Assembly: GCA_964622325.1 (NCBI GenBank)
Contig: CAZUOJ010000092.1
Location: 1 to 14,685 of the forward strand
DNA: 14,685 nt
Source: JAJFUB01 sp964622325
GTDB taxonomy: Bacteria; Armatimonadota; Zipacnadia; Zipacnadales; UBA11051
Direction of reading: 5' to 3'
Positions 1 through 7,025 of the stretch are shown here, in pieces (the stretch's first letter is position 1; every line of letters starts with the position of its first letter). The notes below the pieces were generated by a model, which saw only the letters and a list, made by a program, of their open reading frames with translations, did not search any database and was not told the DNA's origin. The translations under genes and the position numbers were made by a program.

Positions 1-467
1 AAAATAAGCCCGCGGCCCAGGCCATAAACTTCATGTCTTTTGGGATCATGGAAGCCGCGGCGCATCTGGCCCTGGCGCCCTGGAATATGCACATTCGCTC
101 CTTTCGGCAAATCGCGCAGCACAAGCAGCCGCGGATATGGCTCGTCCGTAATTTTCAGATAAGGATAGCTTTTGTCATCTGCAAGGCGAATGTTATAAGG
201 CGGCTTGTATTCTTTAATCAAATTTGCTTCCAGAAGCAAAGCTTCCGTCTCCGAACGCGTCACAATCCAATCTACATCACAAGCCCGCTCCCGCATAATC
301 GCTGCCCAACCGCCAAAGCTGTCGCCCCGGAGATGTTGGAGCAGGCGATCACGCAAATCTCCGGCTTTGCCCACATAAATCGGCTTGCCTGATTCATCCT
401 TGAACAAATACACGCCTGGCTCACGAGGCGCCAATTTTATTTTTTCTTCCAGCACAGTATCCATCAT
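1..467 (-). CDS. uvrC: UvrC, excinuclease ABC subunit C, N-terminal part (cut by the left edge)
   Basis: UvrC makes the two incisions around a DNA lesion during nucleotide excision repair, acting with UvrA and UvrB. The visible 155 residues carry the GIY-YIG nuclease domain: PGVYLFKDESGKPIYVGKA at about 17-35, Arg40 in LRDR, and the catalytic Glu80 in the helix LLLEANLIKEYKPPYN. The following RLADDKSYPYLKIT stretch is diagnostic for UvrC rather than for small GIY-YIG proteins. The start is the first of two adjacent ATG codons (467 and 464); the second cannot be excluded and no strong Shine-Dalgarno is seen. From about residue 123 to the edge the sequence stops resembling the usual YFGP segment of UvrC (see findings). 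The gene has its own promoter and is separated from the upstream gene by a terminator. Confidence 0.9.
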   Translation of the reverse strand, partial: MMDTVLEEKIKLAPREPGVYLFKDESGKPIYVGKAGDLRDRLLQHLRGDSFGGWAAIMRERACDVDWIVTRSETEALLLEANLIKEYKPPYNIRLADDKSYPYLKITDEPYPRLLVLRDLPKGANVHIPGRQGQMRRGFHDPKRHEVYGLGRGLI

Positions 468-482
468 TTTAAACAGCTTAAA
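468..482. promoter_or_regulatory. Operator-like palindrome next to the uvrC start
   Basis: TTTAA-ACAGC-TTAAA is a perfect 5-5-5 inverted repeat directly before the uvrC ATG, inside the predicted leader. It shares the core ACAGCTTAA with a second palindrome at 546-560 on the far side of the promoter. A repressor site is possible; which regulator would bind is unknown. Confidence 0.35.
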
Positions 483-507
483 TCCATGTTTTATTCAATT
501 TTAATAA

Positions 508-536
508 ATTATAGCACGGGAATAGACGACAAAATA
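508..536 (-). promoter_or_regulatory. Extended -10 promoter for uvrC
   Basis: Read on the minus strand, 513-508 is a perfect TATAAT, preceded by TG and one base (516-514), the extended -10 form that can work with a weak -35. The -35 region at 531-536 reads TATTTT and is poor. The expected start of transcription is near 501, giving a leader of about 34 bases before the ATG at 467. The promoter lies just downstream of the terminator of the upstream operon, so uvrC is probably transcribed independently. Confidence 0.5.
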
Positions 537-545
537 GAATAGAAT

Positions 546-560
546 GATTACAGCTTAATC
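546..560. promoter_or_regulatory. Second operator-like palindrome upstream of the uvrC promoter
   Basis: GATTA-CAGCT-TAATC is a perfect 5-5-5 inverted repeat about 10 bases upstream of the predicted -35. It shares the nine-base core ACAGCTTAA in the same orientation with the palindrome at 468-482, so the two flank the promoter about 77 bases apart. In this AT-rich spacer chance cannot be excluded. Confidence 0.3.
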
Positions 561-578
561 TTTGATATTTTCCCTCAT

Positions 579-632
579 AAAAAAACAAAAAAGGGCTTCG
601 TGTTTGTGCCTGATATTGCGAAGCGAAGCCCT
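579..632 (-). terminator. Intrinsic terminator after the PqaA-type hydrolase gene
   Basis: AGGGCTTCG (592-600) pairs perfectly with CGAAGCCCT (624-632), a 9-bp stem with a 23-base loop. On the minus strand the stem is followed by a run of T broken by a single G (591 down to 579). It lies about 60 bases past the stop codon of the hydrolase gene at 695 and points the right way to end the kinase-hydrolase transcript before uvrC. Confidence 0.8.
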
Positions 633-694
633 CTATTTAAACGTAGCCAATTTAGATTGTTTTTTGTGTCTGTGAATTTCTCATTAACGGAATC

Positions 695-1984
695 TTATTG
701 GGCATCTGCGCCAATGACTTCTATTGTCGTGCTCAAAGGCACATCGCGCCCCGCCATTTCATACACGAGCTCCGCGAACATCGCTGCGTAGCCTTTTTGC
801 GGACGCGCTAATTCAGCAATCCATTGTCCTTCTGCTTGTGCAACTTCTTGTGATGTCCATTGGGATTTGCGAAAATCACGCGTCGGCGCCTCTGTCGTCC
901 ATTGCAGCACGCGTTTAGGCGCTGGATTGGAGACAATCCCCAATTTCAAGCCCTGAGGCGTGCGTTCAAAATGCCAATTGAGCTCCGGAAATGTTATCCG
1001 GCCGGCACAATACAGATAAAATGCTGCTTCTGCATTGATAAAACGCACAGGATCGACATTGTGGCCAATGTTGGGCTGATTGAGCAGATATTTGGGCGCC
1101 GGCAAATCATCCCAATAATGTTTTACGGAATCAACGACCCAATAAGGATCATTTGTGCCGTGAATCAACAATTTGGGCATTGTCAGTTTTTTACAATATG
1201 TATATGGATCAACTTCTTCTCCAAAACGGCGGCCAATTTCCGTTTGTAACAAATCGGGCAGCCCCAGCGTCGTATAATCTTCAATTTGGCTGCTGTAATG
1301 TCCGTAGCTGGCTTTTTGATGGGCCATTTGTGCGGGCAAATTGAGATTGTCATAGACAATCGGCGCAATGCCCGCCACACGCTGAGGATCAGCCTCTCCC
1401 GTAAAATATGTTGTCCAGCCGCGCTTGGAAGCTCCTGTGACAACAAATTTCTCTACTCGACGGGGCCAATGTTGTTGCGTGTATTCTTGCACGGCATCCA
1501 TCGCCCGGATTGCCGCTTTTGTCATCGGAAATAGCAGCGGCCATGTCATGTCATGTGTTTGTAAAGCGCGTTGAAATGTATAAGCAATAAGCGCATCTTC
1601 CCAGAGATTATCAAACAGCGGCTGATTGGGAATATCTCCCAAATAAACAATAGGAGCGTTCGCAGATGCCGCTATCAGACTCATCAGGCCTTGTTCTCTT
1701 TCCCCCATTTTCCCGCCGCTAATCACTAACACAGCTGTTGTCGCTTGTTCTAGTTGGGGCGGCTGCATAATCACGAGCTGATGTGTCCACAGGATGTTTT
1801 GCCATGTTTGGGATGTCAGCTTTAATGTAACAATTTTGCCGCCTCCGGCAGCCTCTTTTTCGCTGATTTTTTCCCAATTATATGAGGGATCGGGATGTGA
1901 AACATAATGAAATAGAGGCTGTGCCAGGCATATAGAAGCTATTCCCAAAACAACAAAAAGGCTCAAAACGCAATTTTTTCGCAT
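695..1984 (-). CDS. Secreted PhoPQ-activated pathogenicity-related (PqaA-type) alpha/beta hydrolase
   Basis: This 429-residue protein belongs to the PhoPQ-activated pathogenicity-related family, alpha/beta hydrolases named after Salmonella PqaA whose substrate is not firmly known. A signal peptide is clear: MRKNC, a hydrophobic core, and likely cleavage after LAQ at about residue 22. The catalytic triad can be read: Ser186 in the elbow GASKRGW, Asp279 in HGTNDPYW, and His308 in NIGHNV. The family-typical RVAGIAPIVYDNLN follows the nucleophile. A beta-rich tail of about 100 residues completes the protein, so length is normal. GGGAGGAAG lies directly before the ATG. The gene starts 94 bases after the FGGY kinase stop on the same strand, with no terminator between, so they are probably co-transcribed. 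Inference: an esterase or related hydrolase acting on glycan fragments outside the cytoplasm. Peptidase or amidase activity is not excluded. Confidence 0.85.
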   Translation of the reverse strand: MRKNCVLSLFVVLGIASICLAQPLFHYVSHPDPSYNWEKISEKEAAGGGKIVTLKLTSQTWQNILWTHQLVIMQPPQLEQATTAVLVISGGKMGEREQGLMSLIAASANAPIVYLGDIPNQPLFDNLWEDALIAYTFQRALQTHDMTWPLLFPMTKAAIRAMDAVQEYTQQHWPRRVEKFVVTGASKRGWTTYFTGEADPQRVAGIAPIVYDNLNLPAQMAHQKASYGHYSSQIEDYTTLGLPDLLQTEIGRRFGEEVDPYTYCKKLTMPKLLIHGTNDPYWVVDSVKHYWDDLPAPKYLLNQPNIGHNVDPVRFINAEAAFYLYCAGRITFPELNWHFERTPQGLKLGIVSNPAPKRVLQWTTEAPTRDFRKSQWTSQEVAQAEGQWIAELARPQKGYAAMFAELVYEMAGRDVPLSTTIEVIGADAQ

Positions 1985-2078
1985 CTCTTCCTCCCAAATT
2001 TCTAAAATTGCCTTTGTATTCTATTAACAATTCTGGCAGATCCAAGAGCCGCTGATTTTAGCTTCGCATATTAAGATT

Positions 2079-3554
2079 TTATTTTTTGCATTTCAAATGA
2101 TGGGCAAAGGAAAAATAGGCCTGGCGTGTCTGGGCATAAACTTCTTTTAAAGGCTGATAAATCTCTTCCCAGCCCCCAGGCACGGGCACATCTTCCACTG
2201 ATAAACTAAAGGGCGCAGGATCAATATCTATGGCTTGAGCGGCAAGCATAGCTGCGCCACGGCTGGCAGCCTCTGTTTCGGCGCCCGCTGATGTGGGAAG
2301 GCCGCATACAGCGGCAATAATTTGCGGCCACAAAAGGCTCCGCGCGCCGCCGCCAAAAAGCACAAGCCGTTCTATAGGGCTGCCAAGAGCATTCATAAAT
2401 TCAAGATTTGCATATATATCATAGGCCACAGCCTCAAGCAAGGCGCGTGTTAAATGGCCTGATTCGCAGCCAAGGCTGAGGCCCACAAAAGCTCCGCTCA
2501 ATTCAGGCTGCCAAAAGGGCGCTCCCGCTCCAGCCAAATAGGGAAAGAACAAAACGCCTGCTGAGCCGGGCGAGATATTTTGGGCGTCAGCGATTAAAGC
2601 TTCATACGAAGCAGCATGGAGCACATTGCGCAGCCAGCGGAGCGCGCCGCCCGTCGTTGTCAGAGGCGCTTCTAATATCCAGCTTCCAGGGCACAAAAAG
2701 GGAAAACAGGGAATAGCGCCTTGCTCCAAAGAAAAACAAGGCTTTGGCGTCAGCGCAGAAATGGCTGTAGCTGTGCCTAAAGAAGCCGTTGCTACGCCTG
2801 CTTGTATGCCCGCCGCTAAGGCTGCGCATTTTTGATCTTGTGCCCCCACCGCCACAGGAATTTTCGCCGGCAAGCCCCATTGAGAGGCAATCTCTTGCCT
2901 TAAAAATCCTCCTGTTGTGCCCGCCTGGCTTAGCCGTGGCAAATATGTGGGCTCAATTTCCCATTCATCTAGGAGTGACTCCTCCCAGGAAAGGGAGACA
3001 ATGTTAAATAGCAATGTTGTCGCCGCGTTCGTAGCCTCTGTAACAATTTCCCCTGTTAAACAAGCCAAAAGATAATCATGAGCACAAAGAAAATAACGGG
3101 CTGATTTTAAGGAAGAAGCCTCGTTATCGCGAAGCCACAGAAGTTGCGGCAACATATGCCACGGCCCGGGCAGCTTTCCGGCTACACAGCCCCAAAATTC
3201 GACGCCATATTTTTCCACTAGCATGCGGGCGTAATCGGCTGCGCGCGTATCCAGCCATGTCAGGGCGGGACGCAGAGGCTCCAGCTGGCTGTTCACAGGA
3301 AGCCAGGAATGTCCCTGCGCGCTAATCCCGATAGCCAGAATATGCACACGATCCTGTTTAAGCTGTGAGAACGCACTGCGGACGCAATCGCCAAGAGCCT
3401 GCAGCCATGTTTGTGCCTCTTGTTCCGCTGCGCCCGGCGTGGAAGATAACAAGCCATATTCACAATAATGTCCTGCGACGCGTTGTCCCTGTAGGCTGAA
3501 AATTTCTGCGCGGCAGCCGGATGTCCCCAAATCAAGCGCTAACAAGACTTCCAT
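2079..3554 (-). CDS. FGGY-family carbohydrate kinase, xylulokinase-like
   Basis: A cytoplasmic ATP-dependent sugar kinase of the FGGY family, 491 residues, normal length. Visible motifs: N-terminal phosphate-binding ALDLGTSGCRAE (about 6-17), WLDTR at 100-104, the likely catalytic Asp240 in VGAQDQ, the SLGTATA loop near 259-265, and the C-terminal ATP-binding LFGGGARSLLWPQI starting near 399. Its overall pattern is nearest to xylulokinases, but the GAQDQKCAA segment differs from classical XylB, so the substrate (D-xylulose or another ketose or polyol) is open. I chose the ATG at 3554 because AAGGAAGAG lies three bases upstream and because FGGY kinases begin just before the LALDLGT strand. The in-frame ATG at 3578 would add MGCKKEEN and place the ribosome site inside the gene. 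It is probably the first gene of an operon with the secreted hydrolase and is divergent from the heparinase-like gene. Confidence 0.88.
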   Translation of the reverse strand: MEVLLALDLGTSGCRAEIFSLQGQRVAGHYCEYGLLSSTPGAAEQEAQTWLQALGDCVRSAFSQLKQDRVHILAIGISAQGHSWLPVNSQLEPLRPALTWLDTRAADYARMLVEKYGVEFWGCVAGKLPGPWHMLPQLLWLRDNEASSLKSARYFLCAHDYLLACLTGEIVTEATNAATTLLFNIVSLSWEESLLDEWEIEPTYLPRLSQAGTTGGFLRQEIASQWGLPAKIPVAVGAQDQKCAALAAGIQAGVATASLGTATAISALTPKPCFSLEQGAIPCFPFLCPGSWILEAPLTTTGGALRWLRNVLHAASYEALIADAQNISPGSAGVLFFPYLAGAGAPFWQPELSGAFVGLSLGCESGHLTRALLEAVAYDIYANLEFMNALGSPIERLVLFGGGARSLLWPQIIAAVCGLPTSAGAETEAASRGAAMLAAQAIDIDPAPFSLSVEDVPVPGGWEEIYQPLKEVYAQTRQAYFSFAHHLKCKK

Positions 3555-3716
3555 GTTCTCTTCCTTTTTACATCCCAAAAGCGCTGTAACGATAACGAAA
3601 TTTTATTTTTTAAATTAAAGCCGCATACGGCGATTCTGCAAAGCTCTCTTTTCCTCTTCTTCCCATCTCCCGAAAGTTCCTTTAATTCTTAGACAACATG
3701 AAGGCAGGGAAGGCGC

Positions 3717-3735
3717 TGACAACATGGAATTGTCA
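3717..3735. promoter_or_regulatory. Inverted repeat upstream of the heparinase-like gene (candidate operator)
   Basis: TGACAA (3717-3722) and TTGTCA (3730-3735) form a perfect 6-bp inverted repeat around a seven-base spacer, 25 bases before the ATG at 3760. If transcription starts near 3693 this would lie in the leader and could act as RNA hairpin or DNA operator. Its binding partner is unknown. Confidence 0.35.
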
Positions 3736-3746
3736 TTATGAAATGT

Positions 3747-3752
3747 GAGGAG
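3747..3752 (+). promoter_or_regulatory. Ribosome binding site that fixes the start of the heparinase-like gene
   Basis: GAGGAG lies seven bases before the ATG at 3760. A longer reading from the GTG at 3745 would consume this site and add five residues before the signal peptide, so 3760 is preferred. Confidence 0.8.
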
Positions 3753-3759
3753 CATAGCC

Positions 3760-6700
3760 ATGCGCATTTTTCTATTTCTTGTCGGAGGCTTTTTCGTGTT
3801 ATCCAGGCTTTGGGCCAAAGAAAGCCCTACATTTTACACGCCGGAACGAATTGCCCTTGGGAAGCTTAATTTAGCTACATACGGCTGGGCGCAAAAAATT
3901 TTTGAACGAATCAAAAAAGGCGATCCCATTACATATTTCGTTGGGCGCGATTATGGCGCTGCAGACGATGTTATCGCGCAAACAGATGAATTCATCTGGC
4001 TAATGCAGCCCACAACAAAAATTCCCCGTGTGCTGCCTAATCATGATACATTAGCCCTGTGTCCCGTCCATGGCGAAGCTGTGCGCAAATACAATGCCTG
4101 GACGGCGTGGACAATAGATCCGATCCGACATCCGTACAAAGTCCGCTGCCGGGCCGGCGGAGAACTTTATCCTTCCAATGATTATATGAATGGCGACATG
4201 ACATCTGGCCCATATCCGGATGATGGGAGCGGCTGCAAAATTGGCGACAAAACATTTTATTTTTTGATGGAATATGCTCATATGGCTTATACAGCAAATA
4301 CAATTCCATGCTTGCGTTCGCTCTCTCAAGCTTGGCTGCTGACAGGCGACAGGCGCTACGCGCGGGCAGGCTGCATTCTCCTGGCCCGGCTCGCCAGCGA
4401 ATATCCCAATTTTACAGATCGCCAGGATCGATTATATTTTGCTCCGTACGGCGGCCGCGATCCTCATTATACATGGAAAACAGGCGGGATGATAACAGAT
4501 CTCATCTGGGAATCATTTTGCCTGGAAGCCACAGCCTATGCCTATGATGCATTCTGGAATTATATGGATCAAGATCCCGAGCTGATTGCTTTCTTGCAAA
4601 AGAAAGGCCTGCCTATTCGTGAGGGCAAGGATTTGCGGCACTATATTGAAGAAAATCTTTTGCGCGTAGGCATGGAGGCCATATTAAAGGGCTATATCCG
4701 CGGCAATGAGGGATTTCATCAGGCTGCGGCTATGGCCTGTTCCCTTGTGATGGATGATTACAGTGAAAAACATCCGAATTCGCTGGATATGATTGACTAT
4801 GTATTTCATGGCGAGGGGCGCGCCGCTTATATGATTCTCAATGGCGTGCTGCGCGATGGCGGCAGCTTTGAAAGCCCCAATTACAATACAATCAAGTTTG
4901 ATTTCATTCGCGTGAATCGGCTGATGGAAGAAATTCGGCAGCGTTATCCCGAGCGTTTTCCTAAAGAAAAATATCCCGATTTGTTCGGACATCCCAAGGG
5001 AAAAGCTTTATTTGATCATTTTATCGATTTGACAATTTTACATACATTTATTCCTTCTATCGGCGATTGCGGCAATATTAATTTTCCTTTGCGCCGCGCT
5101 CCCGCCTTTTATTCGTATATCAGCACGCCGAATCTATATGGCTTTGAACGCTTTCGTGATCCCCGCCTTGCCCGTGCTTGCACCAAAATTGATGGCAGCC
5201 TGCATGAGGGCGAATTGTTTGAGCCGTATCCTGAAGAAGAGTTGAAAGCTGCACTCGAAAAGCCAGAATCCCGGCCTCGCCTGGGCGATCGGCTGCTGGA
5301 TGCTTATGGCTGCGCCATTATCGAAACAGGCGCTGAGCCGGCAAAAGGACGGGCGCTGGCGCTTAATTACAGCAGCCTTCTGGGACATCGACAATTTGAC
5401 AATCTTAATATTGAACTTTTCGCGCGAGGCTTGGCGCTATTGCCAGATTTGGGCTATCCCTTTACATGGGATTATAGGGAATGGGATAGCGGCGTGATGT
5501 CACATAATACCGTGTGCGTGGATGAAACACAGCCCGCGGCGGATATTGGCGGGCAATGCAATCTCTTTGCTGAAAAGGACGGCGTTCATATAGTCGTGGC
5601 GCGCCATGATCCTTATCCGCCGCATATGTTTTTGCCTTCCGCTTCCCAGCCAGAAAAATTGGCTCCGGCAGCCGGAGTCGACATTTACGAGCGCACCTGT
5701 GTATTAGTAGAATTAGATGCCGATCGCTTCTATGTTGTGGATTTGTTTGCTGTCAATGGCGGCTCGCAGCATGATCAGAGCTGGCATGGGCCCTTGACGC
5801 CCCCTCAGCCGCCGCCTTTGGAATGGCAAGCGCAGCCTCAGGGCACATTGGCAGGGCCTGAAGTGCCTTTTGCAGCCTCATATACAGATCGCTGGGAACG
5901 CAAAGGACGCAATTTCCCCTGCTTTCTGACGAACATTCGCCGGGCCCTTTTGTCCCAGCCCCAATTTTGGGCCTGGGATTATGGCTTGCCTGAAGGCGAT
6001 CGCTTACATTTGCATATTGTGCCTGTCGGGGGGCCTGTAGAAATCATTATGGGACGAGGCCGTTCGCCGGCGCGCCCATCGGATTGGGGCCTGGATTATG
6101 TGCTTGTGCGAAAACAATCTCAGGGCGCTTCGCCTAATTATTTTCTCTCTGTTTTAGATGCTTTCCAAAAGACGCCCACGATTAAAGCTGTTCAGCTTAT
6201 TTCTTTGCAGCCGCTGACATTAGAAATTCAGCGTAAAGGCGCTACAGATACGCTAATTTTGTCAGCGCCCAAAACATCAACGCGCACAAGCCTCCATCGT
6301 CCGTTAGGCCTCATTTATCAAGCAAGAGCCAACGGCGGCCGTCTCATTAAGGAAATTCAAATTGGCGAAATTGCGCCCGATTTGGGGCCTGGCTATGTCA
6401 CGGGGCGCATTGTCGCGGCCAATTATGAGACGCAAGAAATTATTGTACAGGCGCCACTGGCAGCACACAGAGATTTTGCTGTAGGACGCTATGTGCGTAT
6501 TTTTAATGAGAAACGCAGCGGCATGTTTCGGATTGTGCAAGCAACATCTCAGGGCGCACATGTGCGGCTCAGACTAGATCAAACAGCCCATCTAGCTGAG
6601 GGCCCTGTTGTGAAATGCGAGGATGGCGCCATTACGCTTGATGCTTTGCTCTATTATGCCAACGGCAAATTTGATGAACACGGAAAGGCCTTGAAAGATA

Positions 6701-6900
6701 ATGATTTTTTTGCCGGAAGCTGGCTGGAGGAAGGCGAACGTGCGCGCAAAATTAAGGGCGCTGGGAAAGGCGCTCAAAGCCAAATCTGGCTCGAGGACCC
6801 ACTTAAAAAGGCTGAATTAGAAAAGCTTTACGGCGGCAAAATTGTACGCCTCTGGCAATATGGCTCGGGCGACAGCGTGGAAATTCCGCGGCTTCGCTAA
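3760..6900 (+). CDS. Large secreted heparinase II/III-like protein (putative polysaccharide lyase)
   Basis: The product has 1046 residues and begins with a signal peptide (MRIFLFLVGGFFVLSRLWA, likely cut after residue 19). The first half has the helical toroid character of heparinase II/III and alginate lyase families, with family-like stretches GGELYPSNDYMNGDM and YPDDGSGC. The heparinase II/III beta domain follows from about residue 520: GHRQFDNLNIELFARG with His543, Asp563 in LLPDLGYP, and His582 in SHNTVCVDE. In characterised heparinase II the zinc site uses an H-x-H pair plus these Asp and His; here the second His is Gln545. About 190 C-terminal residues after the beta domain form an extra Gly- and Val-rich part I do not recognise. 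Role by inference: eliminative cleavage of an acidic polysaccharide in the periplasm or outside. Activity is uncertain because of the altered metal site. The gene stands alone on the plus strand and converges on purL. Confidence 0.8.
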   Translation: MRIFLFLVGGFFVLSRLWAKESPTFYTPERIALGKLNLATYGWAQKIFERIKKGDPITYFVGRDYGAADDVIAQTDEFIWLMQPTTKIPRVLPNHDTLALCPVHGEAVRKYNAWTAWTIDPIRHPYKVRCRAGGELYPSNDYMNGDMTSGPYPDDGSGCKIGDKTFYFLMEYAHMAYTANTIPCLRSLSQAWLLTGDRRYARAGCILLARLASEYPNFTDRQDRLYFAPYGGRDPHYTWKTGGMITDLIWESFCLEATAYAYDAFWNYMDQDPELIAFLQKKGLPIREGKDLRHYIEENLLRVGMEAILKGYIRGNEGFHQAAAMACSLVMDDYSEKHPNSLDMIDYVFHGEGRAAYMILNGVLRDGGSFESPNYNTIKFDFIRVNRLMEEIRQRYPERFPKEKYPDLFGHPKGKALFDHFIDLTILHTFIPSIGDCGNINFPLRRAPAFYSYISTPNLYGFERFRDPRLARACTKIDGSLHEGELFEPYPEEELKAALEKPESRPRLGDRLLDAYGCAIIETGAEPAKGRALALNYSSLLGHRQFDNLNIELFARGLALLPDLGYPFTWDYREWDSGVMSHNTVCVDETQPAADIGGQCNLFAEKDGVHIVVARHDPYPPHMFLPSASQPEKLAPAAGVDIYERTCVLVELDADRFYVVDLFAVNGGSQHDQSWHGPLTPPQPPPLEWQAQPQGTLAGPEVPFAASYTDRWERKGRNFPCFLTNIRRALLSQPQFWAWDYGLPEGDRLHLHIVPVGGPVEIIMGRGRSPARPSDWGLDYVLVRKQSQGASPNYFLSVLDAFQKTPTIKAVQLISLQPLTLEIQRKGATDTLILSAPKTSTRTSLHRPLGLIYQARANGGRLIKEIQIGEIAPDLGPGYVTGRIVAANYETQEIIVQAPLAAHRDFAVGRYVRIFNEKRSGMFRIVQATSQGAHVRLRLDQTAHLAEGPVVKCEDGAITLDALLYYANGKFDEHGKALKDNDFFAGSWLEEGERARKIKGAGKGAQSQIWLEDPLKKAELEKLYGGKIVRLWQYGSGDSVEIPRLR

Positions 6901-6982
6901 TTTCTCTCCATACGCCGCATTGCTGGGCTATTTTTATGGGATTAAAAGTGCAGAAAAATTGGGCCTCAGCGCATGCGACAAG

Positions 6983-7023
6983 CAGCGATATTTTATAGCC
7001 CCGAAAGGGGCACAAAGCCGCTG
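6983..7023. terminator. Stem-loop between the convergent heparinase-like and purL genes
   Basis: GCCCC-GAAA-GGGGC (6998-7011) is a perfect 5-bp stem closed by a GNRA tetraloop on the plus strand. An outer 5-bp pair CAGCG (6983-6987) with CGCTG (7019-7023) encloses it. It sits in the 125-base gap where two genes meet, where a two-way terminator is expected, but there is no T run on either side, so the call is weak. The rest of the gap shows nothing I recognise. Confidence 0.3.
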
Positions 7024-7025
7024 GC

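Larger units (their letters stand above)
3555..3759. promoter_or_regulatory. Divergent control region between the sugar kinase and the heparinase-like gene
   Basis: These 205 bases must hold the promoters of both divergent genes. Weak -10 candidates are TAAAAT (minus, 3605-3600) for the kinase and TTTAAT (plus, 3681-3686) for the heparinase-like gene; neither has a recognisable -35. A pyrimidine-rich tract lies at about 3643-3670. GACAACATG occurs twice in the same direction (3692-3700 and 3718-3726, 26 bases apart), and the second copy is part of an inverted repeat. No small gene is supported here. Confidence 0.4.

Noticed and set aside
33..392. Open frame of 119 codons on the plus strand at the left edge
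   Set aside because: Antisense to the GIY-YIG domain of UvrC, whose motifs are unmistakable; no ribosome site and no recognisable domain.
1542..1556. Three tandem copies of CATGT within the PqaA-type hydrolase gene, a possible phase-variation tract
   Set aside because: Only three units, and they encode ordinary residues (THDMTW). Too short to slip at a notable rate, so probably chance.
3615..3818. Small minus-strand open frame in the divergent control region
   Set aside because: It overlaps the signal-peptide coding region of the heparinase-like gene on the other strand, has no ribosome site, and arises from a purine-rich tract (EEEEKR).
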